The notes: generated by a model not told the origin, from the letters alone. A stretch of DNA of 37,750 nt from an uncultured Methylophilaceae bacterium (GCA_903870165.1 CAIQBW010000015.1:1-37750); one strand, 5' to 3'; positions 11,413-20,397 are shown, numbered from the stretch's first letter. Translations and numbers: made by a program.

Positions 11413-12909
11413 TTACTCCTTGCCTTCCAGGCCCGTATCGAGACCCAAATTAACCAACTCGGCCGCACGTAACACAGCGCGTGCTTTGTTTTGCGTTTCC
11501 ATCCATTCGCTTTCAGGCACAGAGTCAGCAACAATGCCAGCACCCGCCTGAACATAGAGTTTATTGTTTTTAATGACGCCAGTACGAATCGCAATCGCCA
11601 CATCCATATCGCCATTAAAGCCTAAATAACCAACGGCACCAGCATAAATACCGCGTTTCACCGGTTCTAGTTCATCAATAATTTCCATGGCACGCACTTT
11701 AGGCGCACCACTGACAGTACCCGCTGGGAAAGTTGCTTTTAAAACATCAATCGCATCCATTCCAGGCTTCAGTTTTCCCTCCACGTTAGACACAATATGC
11801 ATCACGTGTGAGTAACGTTCAATCATCATATTGTCAGTGACTTTGACTGTGCCTGTTTGCGCTACACGGCCCACATCATTTCGGCCTAAGTCCATCAATT
11901 GCACGTGCTCAGCGCGCTCTTTTGGGTCTGCTAATAACTCTTCTGCCAAGGCCAAATCTTGCTCACGTGTTTTACCGCGAGGACGTGTACCAGCGATTGG
12001 GCGGGCAGTGACGGTGCCATCTTCAAGGCGCACCAAAATCTCTGGAGACGCGCCCACCACATGATGGTCACCCATGTCGTAATAGAACATATAGGGCGAT
12101 GGATTCAAGCTTCTAAGCGCGCGATATAACGAAAGCGGCGGCGCATAAAATGGTTGTGACATGCGCTGAGACAACACCACTTGCATGATGTCGCCATCAA
12201 AAATATAGCGCTTTGCTTTTTCAACAGCCGCTTTAAAATTAGCCTCACCAAAATCAGACTGCGCTTGCTCTTGTTTTAGTGCTTGCGCTTCAGGAATTGA
12301 AACTGATTTGCGCAAACGCTGAATCAATTCAGCTAAACGATTTTTAGCTTTCGCATAAGCATCTTGCTCTGCTGGGTCGGCATACACGATGAAATAAAGC
12401 TTGCCCGATAAATTGTCCACCACGGCCAACTCCTCAGACACCATGAGCAATACATCAGGCACATTGACATCATCAGGTTTAACTTTATCAGCCAAACGGC
12501 GCTCGATATAGCGCACAGTATCGTAGCCAAAATAACCAGCCAAGCCGCCAGTAAATCTTGGCAAGCCTTGATAAGGTGGCACTTTGAATCGCGCCTGATA
12601 ACTTTGGACGAAGTCTAGCGGATTAACATCACTGGCAGTTTCAATCACCTTGTTATCTTGCAATACTTGCACGTCACGACGATTAGCAACGATACGCGTG
12701 CGTGCTGGCAAACCTATAATGGAGTAGCGACCAAATCGCTCACCGCCTTGAACAGATTCGAGCAAATATGAGAATGGTTGGTTCGCTAATTTAAGGTAAA
12801 GCGATAGCGGTGTATCGAGATCTGCAAAAGTCTCAATAACTAAGGGAATGCGATTAAAGCCTTGAGCAGCTAGCGCATTAAATTCTGATTGATTGATAGT
12901 TTGTAACAT
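11413..12909 (-). CDS. trpE: Anthranilate synthase component I
   Basis: TrpE makes anthranilate from chorismate with ammonia delivered by TrpG. I start it at the ATG at 12909 ([10 protein letters not shown], 498 aa) because GAGGT lies a few bases upstream; an upstream in-frame start at 12969 would run through the attenuator hairpin and is unlikely. The allosteric tryptophan site LLES is present near residues 48-51 ([16 protein letters not shown]). The chorismate-binding core follows, with [40 protein letters not shown] and [16 protein letters not shown]. The Trp-rich leader upstream suggests control by tRNA-Trp charging as well as by feedback inhibition. Confidence 0.95.
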   Translation of the reverse strand: MLQTINQSEFNALAAQGFNRIPLVIETFADLDTPLSLYLKLANQPFSYLLESVQGGERFGRYSIIGLPARTRIVANRRDVQVLQDNKVIETASDVNPLDFVQSYQARFKVPPYQGLPRFTGGLAGYFGYDTVRYIERRLADKVKPDDVNVPDVLLMVSEELAVVDNLSGKLYFIVYADPAEQDAYAKAKNRLAELIQRLRKSVSIPEAQALKQEQAQSDFGEANFKAAVEKAKRYIFDGDIMQVVLSQRMSQPFYAPPLSLYRALRSLNPSPYMFYYDMGDHHVVGASPEILVRLEDGTVTARPIAGTRPRGKTREQDLALAEELLADPKERAEHVQLMDLGRNDVGRVAQTGTVKVTDNMMIERYSHVMHIVSNVEGKLKPGMDAIDVLKATFPAGTVSGAPKVRAMEIIDELEPVKRGIYAGAVGYLGFNGDMDVAIAIRTGVIKNNKLYVQAGAGIVADSVPESEWMETQNKARAVLRAAELVNLGLDTGLEGKE

Positions 12910-12952
12910 AAAGACCTCAAATTTTTTAACAAACAAATTTCTTAAAATTAAG

Positions 12953-12997
12953 TGCGACAGAAGTCGCAAGCGATGGCAGGATCAGATCCACCATCGC
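12953..12997 (-). promoter_or_regulatory. Putative trp attenuator hairpins
   Basis: On the minus strand a strong hairpin pairs GCGATGG (12997-12991, within the Trp codons of the leader peptide) with CCATCGC (12976-12970), with further GGATC/GATCC pairing inside. A second hairpin, TGCGAC-TTCT-GTCGCA (12968-12953), follows and runs into the T-rich sequence CTTAATTTT, so it is a modest terminator. An alternative helix, GCAAGC (13009-13004) with GCTTGC (12971-12966), would compete with both. This is the layout expected of ribosome-mediated attenuation, although the antiterminator is not as clear as in enterics. Confidence 0.6.
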
Positions 12998-13035
12998 CAA
13001 CTTGCTTGCTTTGTAGAAACTTGAGGTGCTTTCAT
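12982..13035 (-). CDS. trpL: trp operon leader peptide with three Trp codons
   Basis: A 17-codon open frame reads MKAPQVSTKQASWRWWI and stops with TGA. Three of its last five codons are tryptophan (W-R-W-W). A stalled ribosome there would cover the 5' arm of the hairpin at 12970-12997, which is how known trp leader peptides work. It begins 15 bases after the rpe stop codon and ends 73 bases before the trpE ATG. Its ribosome-binding site is weak (GAAG about 11 bases upstream, within the palindrome GAAGTACTTC). The high density of Trp codons in this exact position makes chance unlikely. Confidence 0.75.
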   Translation of the reverse strand: MKAPQVSTKQASWRWWI

Positions 13036-13050
13036 TGAAGTACTTCTAAA

Positions 13051-13758
13051 TTAAACCGTCGCTAATTGCGCGCGTAACTCAGAAACAATCGTGTTGTAAC
13101 GGTTAGGGTCGGTATCTTTACCTGCACCAAAAACCGCTGAGCCAGCCACGAATGTATCAGCCCCAGCACGTGCAATTTCTGCGATATTTGCTGCGTTAAC
13201 GCCGCCATCCACTTCCAACCAAATCTCACGACCTGTTTGTGCAGTGTAAGCATCGATTTTTGCACGCGCCAAACGGAGTTTGTTCAATGTTTCAGGAATG
13301 AATTTTTGACCACCGAAACCAGGGTTCACAGACATCAACAACACCATATCCACTTTATCCATCACGTGGTCTAAGTAATGAAGCGGCGTTGCTGGGTTAA
13401 ATACCAAACCCGATTTACAACCCAAGTCACGCACCAAAGCTAAGCTACGGTCGATATGCTCAGAAGCTTCTGGATGGAAAGTAATGATGTTCGCACCCGC
13501 TTTTGCAAAGTCAGGAATAATGCGATCCACTGGCTTCACCATCAAATGCACGTCAATCAATGCGCCCGCGTTTTTAGAAATTTCACGAATAGATTCACAA
13601 ACCAATGGACCAATCGTTAAGTTCGGCACGTAATGGTTATCCATCACATCAAAGTGAACAAGGTCAGTCCCTGAGGTAATCACATCAGTGATTTCTTGAC
13701 CTAGTTTAGCGAAGTTCGCTGAAAGGATACTTGGAGCAATTCTGAATTGTTTAGCCAT
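13051..13758 (-). CDS. rpe: Ribulose-phosphate 3-epimerase
   Basis: Rpe interconverts ribulose 5-phosphate and xylulose 5-phosphate. In a ribulose-monophosphate methylotroph it would help regenerate the formaldehyde acceptor. The 235-residue TIM barrel shows [30 protein letters not shown] (metal ligands), the phosphate loop [11 protein letters not shown] and EVDGGVN. The gene leads the rpe-trpL-trpEGDC-hemB block. In many relatives gph (phosphoglycolate phosphatase) sits between rpe and trpE and is missing here. No clear Shine-Dalgarno precedes the ATG. Confidence 0.95.
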   Translation of the reverse strand: MAKQFRIAPSILSANFAKLGQEITDVITSGTDLVHFDVMDNHYVPNLTIGPLVCESIREISKNAGALIDVHLMVKPVDRIIPDFAKAGANIITFHPEASEHIDRSLALVRDLGCKSGLVFNPATPLHYLDHVMDKVDMVLLMSVNPGFGGQKFIPETLNKLRLARAKIDAYTAQTGREIWLEVDGGVNAANIAEIARAGADTFVAGSAVFGAGKDTDPNRYNTIVSELRAQLATV

Positions 13759-13887
13759 AATGTAAAGAATCTATATGCAGTAAAAACGTTTATTTTAACC
13801 GCATTTAGCCATGAATTAACAGACTAATCCGCTATTTTATTGCTTATGTTTCTTGCTTAAGAAGTCCGGATGCTGGAAAATTGCGAA

Positions 13888-15132
13888 ATGCAATTATTCA
13901 CAGTTGGTGTAAACCACACCACGGCTCCAATTTCTATCCGCGAAAACGTGGCGTTTCAGAACGAAACACTCGCCCATGCACTTCGCGATTTGACCGCACA
14001 CGGCGTCCGTGAGGCAGCGATTTTATCGACATGCAATCGCACTGAGCTTTACTGTAATACTTCGCATCCAGAGCAAGCTTTGACGTGGCTTGCGCAATAT
14101 CACAAGCTAGACCGCGACAATATTCAGCCCTATATCTATACATTACCTAGTGACGAAGCGGTAAAACATGCATTCCGCGTAGCCTCTGGTTTAGATTCGA
14201 TGGTGCTTGGCGAACCACAAATCCTAGGGCAAATGAAACAAGCGGTGAAGATTGCTGAAACCGCAGGCACCGTTGGCACGTTGCTACACAAACTTTTTCA
14301 GCGCACTTTTGCAGTAGCCAAAGAAGTACGCACCACCACAGACATTGGCGCAAGTTCGCTTTCAATGGCGGCCGCATCCGTGCGCTTAGCGCAACGATTA
14401 TTTGGCGACCTCAAAGACAAGCACGTGTTATTTATTGGTGCTGGCGAAATGATTACGCTTTGCGCTGAACATATTGCCGCGCAAAAACCTGCCAGCATGA
14501 CGGTTGCCAACCGCACATTAGACCGTGGTGAAGAGCTTGCTGAGTTATTTAACGGCCAAGCGATTTTATTATCCGAGTTACCAGAGCGTTTACACGAATT
14601 TGATATCGTCATCACTAGCACAGCGAGCCAATTGCCGATTGTTGGACTAGGCATGGTTGAGCGCGCAATTAAAGCACGTAAACGTCGTCCGATTTTTATG
14701 GTGGATTTGGCCGTGCCACGTGATATTGAACCAGAAGCGGCCCAACTTGATGACGTGTATTTATACACCGTCGATGACTTAGCTCAAGTAGTGCAAGAAG
14801 GTTTAGGCAATCGCCAAGAAGCAGCATTAGAAGCCGAAACAATCATTACAGAACGGGTTGAGCATTTTATGCATTGGCTCAAAACTCGGGACGCGGTGCC
14901 CACCATAAGAGCGCTGCGCGACCAAGCAGAACAACTTCGTGTCAGCGAGCTCGAAAAGGCACAAAAGCTATTAGCAAAAGGTGAAGATCCCGCCGCAGTC
15001 ATCGAAGCATTGAGCAACGCACTCACCAATAAATTTTTACATGCCCCAAGCCACGCGCTCAACCACAGCACAGGTCATGAACATGAACAGCTAGAAATGC
15101 TTTTGCGTCAGCTCTACCAAATTAAAACTTAA
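13888..15132 (+). CDS. hemA: Glutamyl-tRNA reductase
   Basis: HemA reduces glutamyl-tRNA to glutamate-1-semialdehyde with NADPH, the entry into C5-pathway tetrapyrrole synthesis. From the ATG at 13888 ([14 protein letters not shown], the usual family start) it has 414 residues; an ATG at 13870 would add six residues. The thioester-forming Cys49 is in [28 protein letters not shown] and the NADPH fold ([17 protein letters not shown]) follow, then the helical dimerisation domain. It is followed 21 bases later by prfA, a pairing common in Proteobacteria. Confidence 0.95.
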   Translation: MQLFTVGVNHTTAPISIRENVAFQNETLAHALRDLTAHGVREAAILSTCNRTELYCNTSHPEQALTWLAQYHKLDRDNIQPYIYTLPSDEAVKHAFRVASGLDSMVLGEPQILGQMKQAVKIAETAGTVGTLLHKLFQRTFAVAKEVRTTTDIGASSLSMAAASVRLAQRLFGDLKDKHVLFIGAGEMITLCAEHIAAQKPASMTVANRTLDRGEELAELFNGQAILLSELPERLHEFDIVITSTASQLPIVGLGMVERAIKARKRRPIFMVDLAVPRDIEPEAAQLDDVYLYTVDDLAQVVQEGLGNRQEAALEAETIITERVEHFMHWLKTRDAVPTIRALRDQAEQLRVSELEKAQKLLAKGEDPAAVIEALSNALTNKFLHAPSHALNHSTGHEHEQLEMLLRQLYQIKT

Positions 15133-15153
15133 TATTTAGACAAAGAAACAGTA

Positions 15154-16236
15154 ATGAAACCATCCATGATTAAAAAGCTCGCCACCCTGAGCGAGCGCTT
15201 AGATGAATTAAACCGCCTGCTCAGCAGCGAGGGCGCCACATCCAACATGGACAACTACCGCAAGCTCACACAAGAGCATGCTGAAATCACTCCGATTGTT
15301 GAGCAATTCCGCACCTATGAGCAGGGCGAAGCCGATATCGCTGAAGCGCAAAAAATGCTTTCAGATCCAGAAATGAAAGAGTTTGCTCAGGAAGAAATTG
15401 AAAATGGCAAAGCAACGCTAGAAGCTGTTGAAAATGAGCTACAAAAACTCTTACTACCCAAAGACCCTAACGACGAGCGCAATATTTTCTTAGAAATTCG
15501 TGCGGGCACAGGTGGTGACGAATCAGCGCTATTTGCAGGCGACTTATTCCGTATGTATTCACGCTATGCAGAACGCCAACGCTGGAAAGTAGAAATCGTT
15601 TCAGCAAGCGAATCTGAAGTTGGCGGTTATAAAGAAATTATTGCCAAAATTGAAGGGCACGGCGCGTACTCAAAACTCAAATTTGAGTCGGGCGGCCACC
15701 GTGTTCAGCGTGTGCCTGATACTGAAACACAAGGTCGTATCCATACATCAGCGTGTACAGTTGCCGTATTGCCAGAAGCAGATGAAGTCAGCGATGTCGT
15801 CATTAATCCTGCCGAAATTCGTATTGATACCTACCGTGCCAGTGGCGCGGGCGGGCAACACATTAACAAAACAGACTCAGCGGTACGTATCACCCACTTG
15901 CCAACAGGCATTGTGGTGGAATGCCAAGATGACCGTAGCCAACACAAAAACAAAGCGCAAGCGATGAGCGTGTTAGTCGCGCGAATTAAAGATGCCGAAG
16001 TTCGTGCACAGCAATCAAAAATTGCGAGTGAGCGTAAAAGCTTGATTGGGTCAGGCGACCGTTCAGAGCGCATCCGCACTTACAATTATCCGCAAGGCCG
16101 TATCACCGACCACCGTATTAATCTGACGCTTTATAAGATTGATGCGATTACCGAGGGCGATATGGATGAACTAATTGGCGCGCTTGCGGCAGAACACCAA
16201 GCTGATATGTTGGCAACTTTGGGTGAAGATAACTAG
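15154..16236 (+). CDS. prfA: Peptide chain release factor 1
   Basis: RF1 releases completed proteins at UAA and UAG. The 360-residue protein has the N-terminal helical domain, the conserved region [20 protein letters not shown], the codon-recognition region ([20 protein letters not shown]), and the catalytic GGQ at 233-235 ([16 protein letters not shown]), where Gln235 is the target of the methyltransferase PrmC. The prmC gene, often directly downstream, is not here; a convergent transporter gene follows after 14 bases. Confidence 0.96.
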   Translation: MKPSMIKKLATLSERLDELNRLLSSEGATSNMDNYRKLTQEHAEITPIVEQFRTYEQGEADIAEAQKMLSDPEMKEFAQEEIENGKATLEAVENELQKLLLPKDPNDERNIFLEIRAGTGGDESALFAGDLFRMYSRYAERQRWKVEIVSASESEVGGYKEIIAKIEGHGAYSKLKFESGGHRVQRVPDTETQGRIHTSACTVAVLPEADEVSDVVINPAEIRIDTYRASGAGGQHINKTDSAVRITHLPTGIVVECQDDRSQHKNKAQAMSVLVARIKDAEVRAQQSKIASERKSLIGSGDRSERIRTYNYPQGRITDHRINLTLYKIDAITEGDMDELIGALAAEHQADMLATLGEDN

Positions 16237-16250
16237 CAACTTCTCTTGAA

Positions 16251-17510
16251 CTAGAGCCGCCAGCTTCTCATGCGATTAAAGTATTCCGGCTGGCGTAAAC
16301 ACAAGTAAATAATCACCAAGGCATTCATCAGCGCGGTGATTAAAAATAACTGCGGAATATTAAGACCCAGCGTAAATATCACCATCGCAAATACCGCGGA
16401 TATCACCATGAACAATGCGTTCAAAATGTTATTTGCGGCAATCACTCGAGATTGATGAGTTTTTTGTGCCCGAGACTGAATCAGCGCATAAAACGGGACG
16501 ACATAAACCCCACCAAAGAAACCAATCAAACCAATATCCGCTAGCAACCGCCAATCGACAATCCCACTAGCGCTCGCAGTGTATAAATCCACACCAAACG
16601 CCATCATGCCCATTGCGCCAATTGGTACCAAGCCGATTTCTACGATACCTTTGGAGAGCTTTTCGCAAAGCAGTGAACCAATCCCCACGCCAACTGAAAA
16701 TATAGCAAGCAAGAGAATAAAAATGCTTTCATCGCCATGTAAAACATCTTTAGCAAAGACGGGGAATTGCGCAAGCAACGTTGCGCCATAAAACCAAAAC
16801 CAAGAGACACCAATAATAGCCAGCCAAATTTGCTGGGACTTCCAAATAAAAGCAATATTGCGACCTGTTTCTGTGATTGGGTTCCAATTGATTTTGAGGC
16901 TGGGTTCCGCCGCGGGCGAGCTTGGAATTTGCTTGCTGGCGAAATAGCCAAGTAGCGCAAGGCTCACAATACTCAAACCTATCCCCAGCTCACCACCCTC
17001 ATGCATCCCAAGCCCTGCACCAATAATTTGCCCAATCAAAATCGCAATAAATGTACCCATTTCCACCATGCCGTTACCACCCACTAATTCAGGCTCAGTA
17101 AGATGTTGTGGCAGATAAGCGTATTTCACTGGCCCAAACAAAGTGGAATGCATCCCCATCATCAAGAGCGCCAACAGCAATAACCAAAACACATGGAGCA
17201 AAAAACCAAGCGCAGCAATTAGCATCAACACCACTTCGAAGATTTTGACTAAACGAATGAGTTGGGACTTTTCATACTTATCGGCAATTTGCCCAGCTGT
17301 GGCAGAAAACAAAAAGAACGGCAGGATAAAAATTCCTGGCAATAAGGTAGCAACCGCCGTGCCATTAAGCGCGGTCAAATCGGCCGTGTGGAATACCGCC
17401 ATCGTAATTAAAGCGGTTTTGAAGACATTATCATTAAGCGCACCCAAAAATTGGGTACAAAAAAATGGTAAAAACCGCTTCTCACGCATCAACTTAAATT
17501 GCTGGCTCAT
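16251..17510 (-). CDS. LplT-like MFS transporter (probable lysophospholipid flippase)
   Basis: The 419-residue protein has about 12 hydrophobic segments and the opening FFCTQFLGALNDNVFKTAL, typical of LplT and of the transporter half of the fused MFS-acyltransferase-acyl-ACP synthetase proteins. The loop GQIADKYEKSQLIR matches the MFS loop 2-3 motif. LplT relatives move lysophospholipids inward for re-acylation by Aas. No acyltransferase gene adjoins it here, so the partner would be elsewhere. An AGGAG ribosome-binding site precedes the ATG. It is divergent from the dioxygenase gene across a 156-base region containing a dyad. Confidence 0.82.
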   Translation of the reverse strand: MSQQFKLMREKRFLPFFCTQFLGALNDNVFKTALITMAVFHTADLTALNGTAVATLLPGIFILPFFLFSATAGQIADKYEKSQLIRLVKIFEVVLMLIAALGFLLHVFWLLLLALLMMGMHSTLFGPVKYAYLPQHLTEPELVGGNGMVEMGTFIAILIGQIIGAGLGMHEGGELGIGLSIVSLALLGYFASKQIPSSPAAEPSLKINWNPITETGRNIAFIWKSQQIWLAIIGVSWFWFYGATLLAQFPVFAKDVLHGDESIFILLLAIFSVGVGIGSLLCEKLSKGIVEIGLVPIGAMGMMAFGVDLYTASASGIVDWRLLADIGLIGFFGGVYVVPFYALIQSRAQKTHQSRVIAANNILNALFMVISAVFAMVIFTLGLNIPQLFLITALMNALVIIYLCLRQPEYFNRMRSWRL

Positions 17511-17533
17511 TCATTCTCCTCCACGAGTTATCA

Positions 17534-17566
17534 AGCATTATATTTTGATCAATCACAAATAATGCT
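17534..17566. promoter_or_regulatory. Operator-like dyad between lplT-like and dioxygenase genes
   Basis: AGCATTAT (17534-17541) and ATAATGCT (17559-17566) form a perfect 8-bp inverted repeat with 17 bases between, and a smaller palindrome TTGATCAA lies in the spacer. It is in the divergent intergenic region, where a repressor could control either side. Function is inferred from position only. Confidence 0.35.
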
Positions 17567-17666
17567 GAAATTATTTTTATATATTCCAGTCTATTCGCTA
17601 TCATGTTGGTCTTGCTTTAATTATTGCGTCTAATAAAGCGCAAACGCTCTCCCGGAAAAAATCACT

Positions 17667-18416
17667 TTGGCATCTACACATCCATTGCTCAAACTGCGTG
17701 AAGATTTGCTCACGACGGTTGCAAAAACAGGCTTTAGCTTTTGCCCAAGCGCATCGATGCAGGCTTGGTTGTTGGCTCAGTCTGCAGAAGCATTGAGTGA
17801 CTGGAACCAGTTTGCTGATAGCTGGAATGATATGCCATTAGATGAATACATGGCGGATGGTGGGCGCTATCGCCGCCGCCGTTATGCGGTCTTAAACGCT
17901 CAATCGGGTAGCAGTGAAATCGTTTTAGAGCCACATCAACCTCATTACCAGAGCTTGGATTACAACAACCTAAACGGAGGTATTGCCCGCAATTTTGAGG
18001 CAATACAAACGAGCACCATGCAAAGCCACAGCATGCAATCCGTGCTGAAATTTTGCCAAACAGTATTTAGTGAGCTGATGCCAAACACGCCGTGGCACAT
18101 TGAATGTCATCAGTTCCGTATTGAGGCAAACGATAAATCTTTGGGAAAACCAACACCGGAGGGTGTGCATCGTGATGGTGTGGATTTTGTATTGGTGATG
18201 ATGGTTAAGCGCCAAAATATCTCGAGCGGCACCACCACCATGCACGATTTAGAACACAAAAATTTGGATAGCTTTACGCTGACCGAGCCTTTGGATATTG
18301 CGATCGTCAACGACCATCGCTGCATGCACGGAGTAACCCCAATCGTGCCAATAGATCAAACACAGCCTGCTTATCGAGATGTGTTAGTGGTCACTTTCAA
18401 AAAAATCAGTAATTAA
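17667..18416 (+). CDS. 2-oxoglutarate/Fe(II) dioxygenase family protein (likely free amino acid hydroxylase)
   Basis: The 249-residue protein matches the 2OG-Fe dioxygenase family that includes the L-isoleucine dioxygenase of Bacillus thuringiensis (PF10014). The iron triad is visible: H168-x-D170 in EGVHRDGVDF and the distal H221 in CMHGVTP. Arg237 (YRDVLVV) is well placed to hold 2-oxoglutarate. Known members hydroxylate free L-amino acids such as Ile, Leu or Met; the substrate here is unknown. The start appears to be TTG at 17667 with GGA about 10 bases upstream, because no ATG occurs before residue 31. The MFS gene begins at once after its stop, so the two are probably one operon. Confidence 0.8.
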   Translation: MASTHPLLKLREDLLTTVAKTGFSFCPSASMQAWLLAQSAEALSDWNQFADSWNDMPLDEYMADGGRYRRRRYAVLNAQSGSSEIVLEPHQPHYQSLDYNNLNGGIARNFEAIQTSTMQSHSMQSVLKFCQTVFSELMPNTPWHIECHQFRIEANDKSLGKPTPEGVHRDGVDFVLVMMVKRQNISSGTTTMHDLEHKNLDSFTLTEPLDIAIVNDHRCMHGVTPIVPIDQTQPAYRDVLVVTFKKISN

Positions 18417-18419
18417 TTG

Positions 18420-19685
18420 ATGGTCAAAAACACTGCACAAACTGCACATCAAAGTGCAAACCCAATTCGCAATTTGCGTTTCTTTAAGCTACTCAGCTAT
18501 CGGGTATTAATGGTCCTCGCCTACCAAATTATGGCGGTCGTTGTGGGTTGGCATTTATACGAAATCACCCACGACCCACTCTCGCTTGGCCTGATTGGTT
18601 TAGCTGAAATCATTCCATACTTCTGCACCGCTTTATTCGCAGGCTATGCAGTCGACCATTACTCAAGGCGCAACTTTGGTGTGAGCTCTTCATTCACACT
18701 TATGATTTCAGCTTTATTAGTTTATGCGGTCACCAATGGAAAATTATCGGGTGACCCCACATTTTGGATTTATGGCGCAATCGCTTTAATTGGCTTGGCA
18801 CGCGCTTTCATTGCGCCGACATACAGCGCGATTTTCGCCTCCATCATGCCACGCCAGGAGTACGCAAAAGGCGCCAGCATCGGCAGTGCTGCATTCCAGT
18901 TTGGCCTAATCACCGGCCCTGCGATCGGCGGCATTTTGGTTGGCTGGACTAGCCTGCAAGTGGCTTACTTAGTTTCTGCGGGCTTGGCCTGCGCTTCGGG
19001 TATTGCGCTACTCACACTTGAGGTGCACACCCCTAAAGTGGTCGCAGAAAAAGCGATTTTCTCTGGTATCGCCGAAGGCGTGCGTTTCGTATTTAACCAT
19101 CAAGTGATTTTGAGCGGCCAAGCGTTGGATATGTTTGCTGTGCTATTTGGTGGCGCGGTAGCGATGTTACCTGCTTTTATTCATGATATTTATCACTACG
19201 GCCCAGAAGGCCTTGGTATTTTGCGCGCATCACCAGCCATCGGTGCAATTATCACTGGGGCTTATTTAGCTAAACATCCAATTTACGAACATGCTGGAAA
19301 GAAACTACTTATTTCAGTCGCTGGCTTTGGCGTGTGCATTATCGCTTTTGCACTCACACCGCACTTCTGGTTTGCAGCAGCACTCTTGATGCTCTCGGGC
19401 ATATTTGATGGCGTTTCAGTGGTGCTCCGCACCACGATTATGCAGCTCGCCACACCAGACCACATGCGGGGTAGAGTAGCCTCCATCAATGGCTTATTTA
19501 TTGGCTCTTCAAACGAATTGGGTGCTTTTGAATCTGGCCTCATGGCGAGGCTGATGGGCTTAATTCCATCGGTGATATTTGGGGGGGTGATGACGCTAGG
19601 CGTGGTAGCAACCACTGCAACACTTGCGCCTAAGCTTCGCAAGCTTAATTTAAAACATTTAGAAGCTGACGGTCACGAAAAATAG
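18420..19685 (+). CDS. MFS transporter, probable exporter
   Basis: The 421-residue protein has 10-12 hydrophobic segments and an EntS/MFS_3-like sequence (YQIMAVVVGWHLYEITHDPLSLGLIGL, AGYAVDHYSRRNFG for the loop 2-3 motif, LIGLARAFIAPTYSAIFA). Family members are mostly drug, siderophore or metabolite exporters. The ATG at 18420 is 3 bases after the dioxygenase stop, with no strong ribosome-binding site, so translation is probably coupled. By context it may export the hydroxylated amino acid made by that enzyme; this is an inference. Confidence 0.82.
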   Translation: MVKNTAQTAHQSANPIRNLRFFKLLSYRVLMVLAYQIMAVVVGWHLYEITHDPLSLGLIGLAEIIPYFCTALFAGYAVDHYSRRNFGVSSSFTLMISALLVYAVTNGKLSGDPTFWIYGAIALIGLARAFIAPTYSAIFASIMPRQEYAKGASIGSAAFQFGLITGPAIGGILVGWTSLQVAYLVSAGLACASGIALLTLEVHTPKVVAEKAIFSGIAEGVRFVFNHQVILSGQALDMFAVLFGGAVAMLPAFIHDIYHYGPEGLGILRASPAIGAIITGAYLAKHPIYEHAGKKLLISVAGFGVCIIAFALTPHFWFAAALLMLSGIFDGVSVVLRTTIMQLATPDHMRGRVASINGLFIGSSNELGAFESGLMARLMGLIPSVIFGGVMTLGVVATTATLAPKLRKLNLKHLEADGHEK

Positions 19686-19691
19686 TAAGCA

Positions 19692-19907
19692 TTAATATTC
19701 GCTGCTTCTACCAGTGGCATAGCTTTTTTCTACATCTTGCTGCCACTCACCACAATCCGAACACTTATGGTCGTGCATCGTAGGGCAAAGCACCAAATTA
19801 GGACTTTCACAAAACTTACACGCTTTAGCTTGCACGGTGGATTTATGCACCGCCTCATGATGTTCTGTGGCGACTTTTGTACTGCCAAGTGCGTATTTGT
19901 TATCCAT
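19692..19907 (-). CDS. Zinc-ribbon microprotein, unknown function
   Basis: This 71-residue protein has two CxxC knuckles (Cys30/33 in ACKFCES and Cys49/52 in KCSDCGEW) and a further Cys41 and His45/His47 between them, fitting a single zinc ribbon. The C-terminus is hydrophilic (DVEKSYATGRSSEY). GGAGG precedes the ATG by six bases, a very good ribosome-binding site. It converges with the MFS gene (stops 7 bases apart) and diverges from the cupin gene. I do not recognise a named family; RNA, DNA or protein binding are all possible. Confidence 0.78.
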   Translation of the reverse strand: MDNKYALGSTKVATEHHEAVHKSTVQAKACKFCESPNLVLCPTMHDHKCSDCGEWQQDVEKSYATGRSSEY

Positions 19908-19961
19908 ACCTGACCTCCCATTAAAGTCTCATTCAACTTCTTTGCCTGCAAAGTTTAATCC

Positions 19962-19986
19962 TAATGTTGCACCAATGACAACATTA
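19962..19986. promoter_or_regulatory. Operator-like inverted repeat between zinc-ribbon and cupin genes
   Basis: TAATGTTG (19962-19969) and CAACATTA (19979-19986) form a perfect 8-bp dyad with a 9-base spacer, in the 163-base divergent region. It lies upstream of an A/T-rich -10-like sequence (TAAAAT, 20022-20027) for the cupin gene. A binding site for a dimeric regulator is possible but unproven. Confidence 0.35.
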
Positions 19987-20070
19987 AAAATATCCAAAAA
20001 CTTGCGGCTGGGCTTATCAGTTAAAATAGCCCTTTTCATCATTACTACAACTTCATTTACAAGGGCATAT

Positions 20071-20397
20071 ATGCAAAACATCGTCGTAGAGAAAAAACCA
20101 GCACAAAGTACACTCGACAGCCTGAAGGTTAACAAATGGCCAACTTGGGAAAAAGAAGTGTCTATATTCCCTTGGGTATTTCCAGAACAAGAAATCGCCT
20201 ACATCTTGGAAGGCGAATGTGTGATTACTCCAGAGGATGGCAAGCCCGTGAAGTTTGGCAAAGGTGATTTAGTGACATTTCCGGCTGGGCTAAAAGCAAG
20301 CTGGGAAGTGAAAAAGCCACTTCGCAAGCACTATAAGCTTGATGGCAATGCAATCACGCAGATCTTGCGCCGCATTAAAATCAAGATAGGCTTTTAA
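20071..20397 (+). CDS. Small cupin-domain protein (DUF861/Cupin_3 type)
   Basis: The 108-residue protein is a single cupin barrel: AYILEGECVITPEDGKPVKFGKGDLVTFPAGLKASWEV followed by PLRKHYKL, the pattern of the (S)-ureidoglycine aminohydrolase/EutQ-like cupin family. The usual metal-binding histidines of the first cupin motif are not evident (PEQEI where others have His), so it may not be a metalloenzyme. The start at 20071 is chosen because AAGGG lies 5 bases upstream; the open frame continues upstream without such a signal. Its role is unknown. Confidence 0.78.
   Translation: MQNIVVEKKPAQSTLDSLKVNKWPTWEKEVSIFPWVFPEQEIAYILEGECVITPEDGKPVKFGKGDLVTFPAGLKASWEVKKPLRKHYKLDGNAITQILRRIKIKIGF

Noticed and set aside
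12910-12969. 20-codon N-terminal extension of trpE
   Set aside because: It would place coding sequence through the second attenuator hairpin and lacks homology to TrpE starts; GAGGT marks the ATG at 12909.
14298-14768. 156-codon minus-strand ORF
   Set aside because: It is antisense to hemA, Ser/Ala/Arg-rich as expected of a codon shadow, and hemA is clearly the real gene.
19867-20070. Upstream extension of the cupin frame by 68 codons
   Set aside because: It overlaps the zinc-ribbon gene and the dyad, and lacks a ribosome-binding site; the ATG at 20071 with AAGGG fits the cupin family length.
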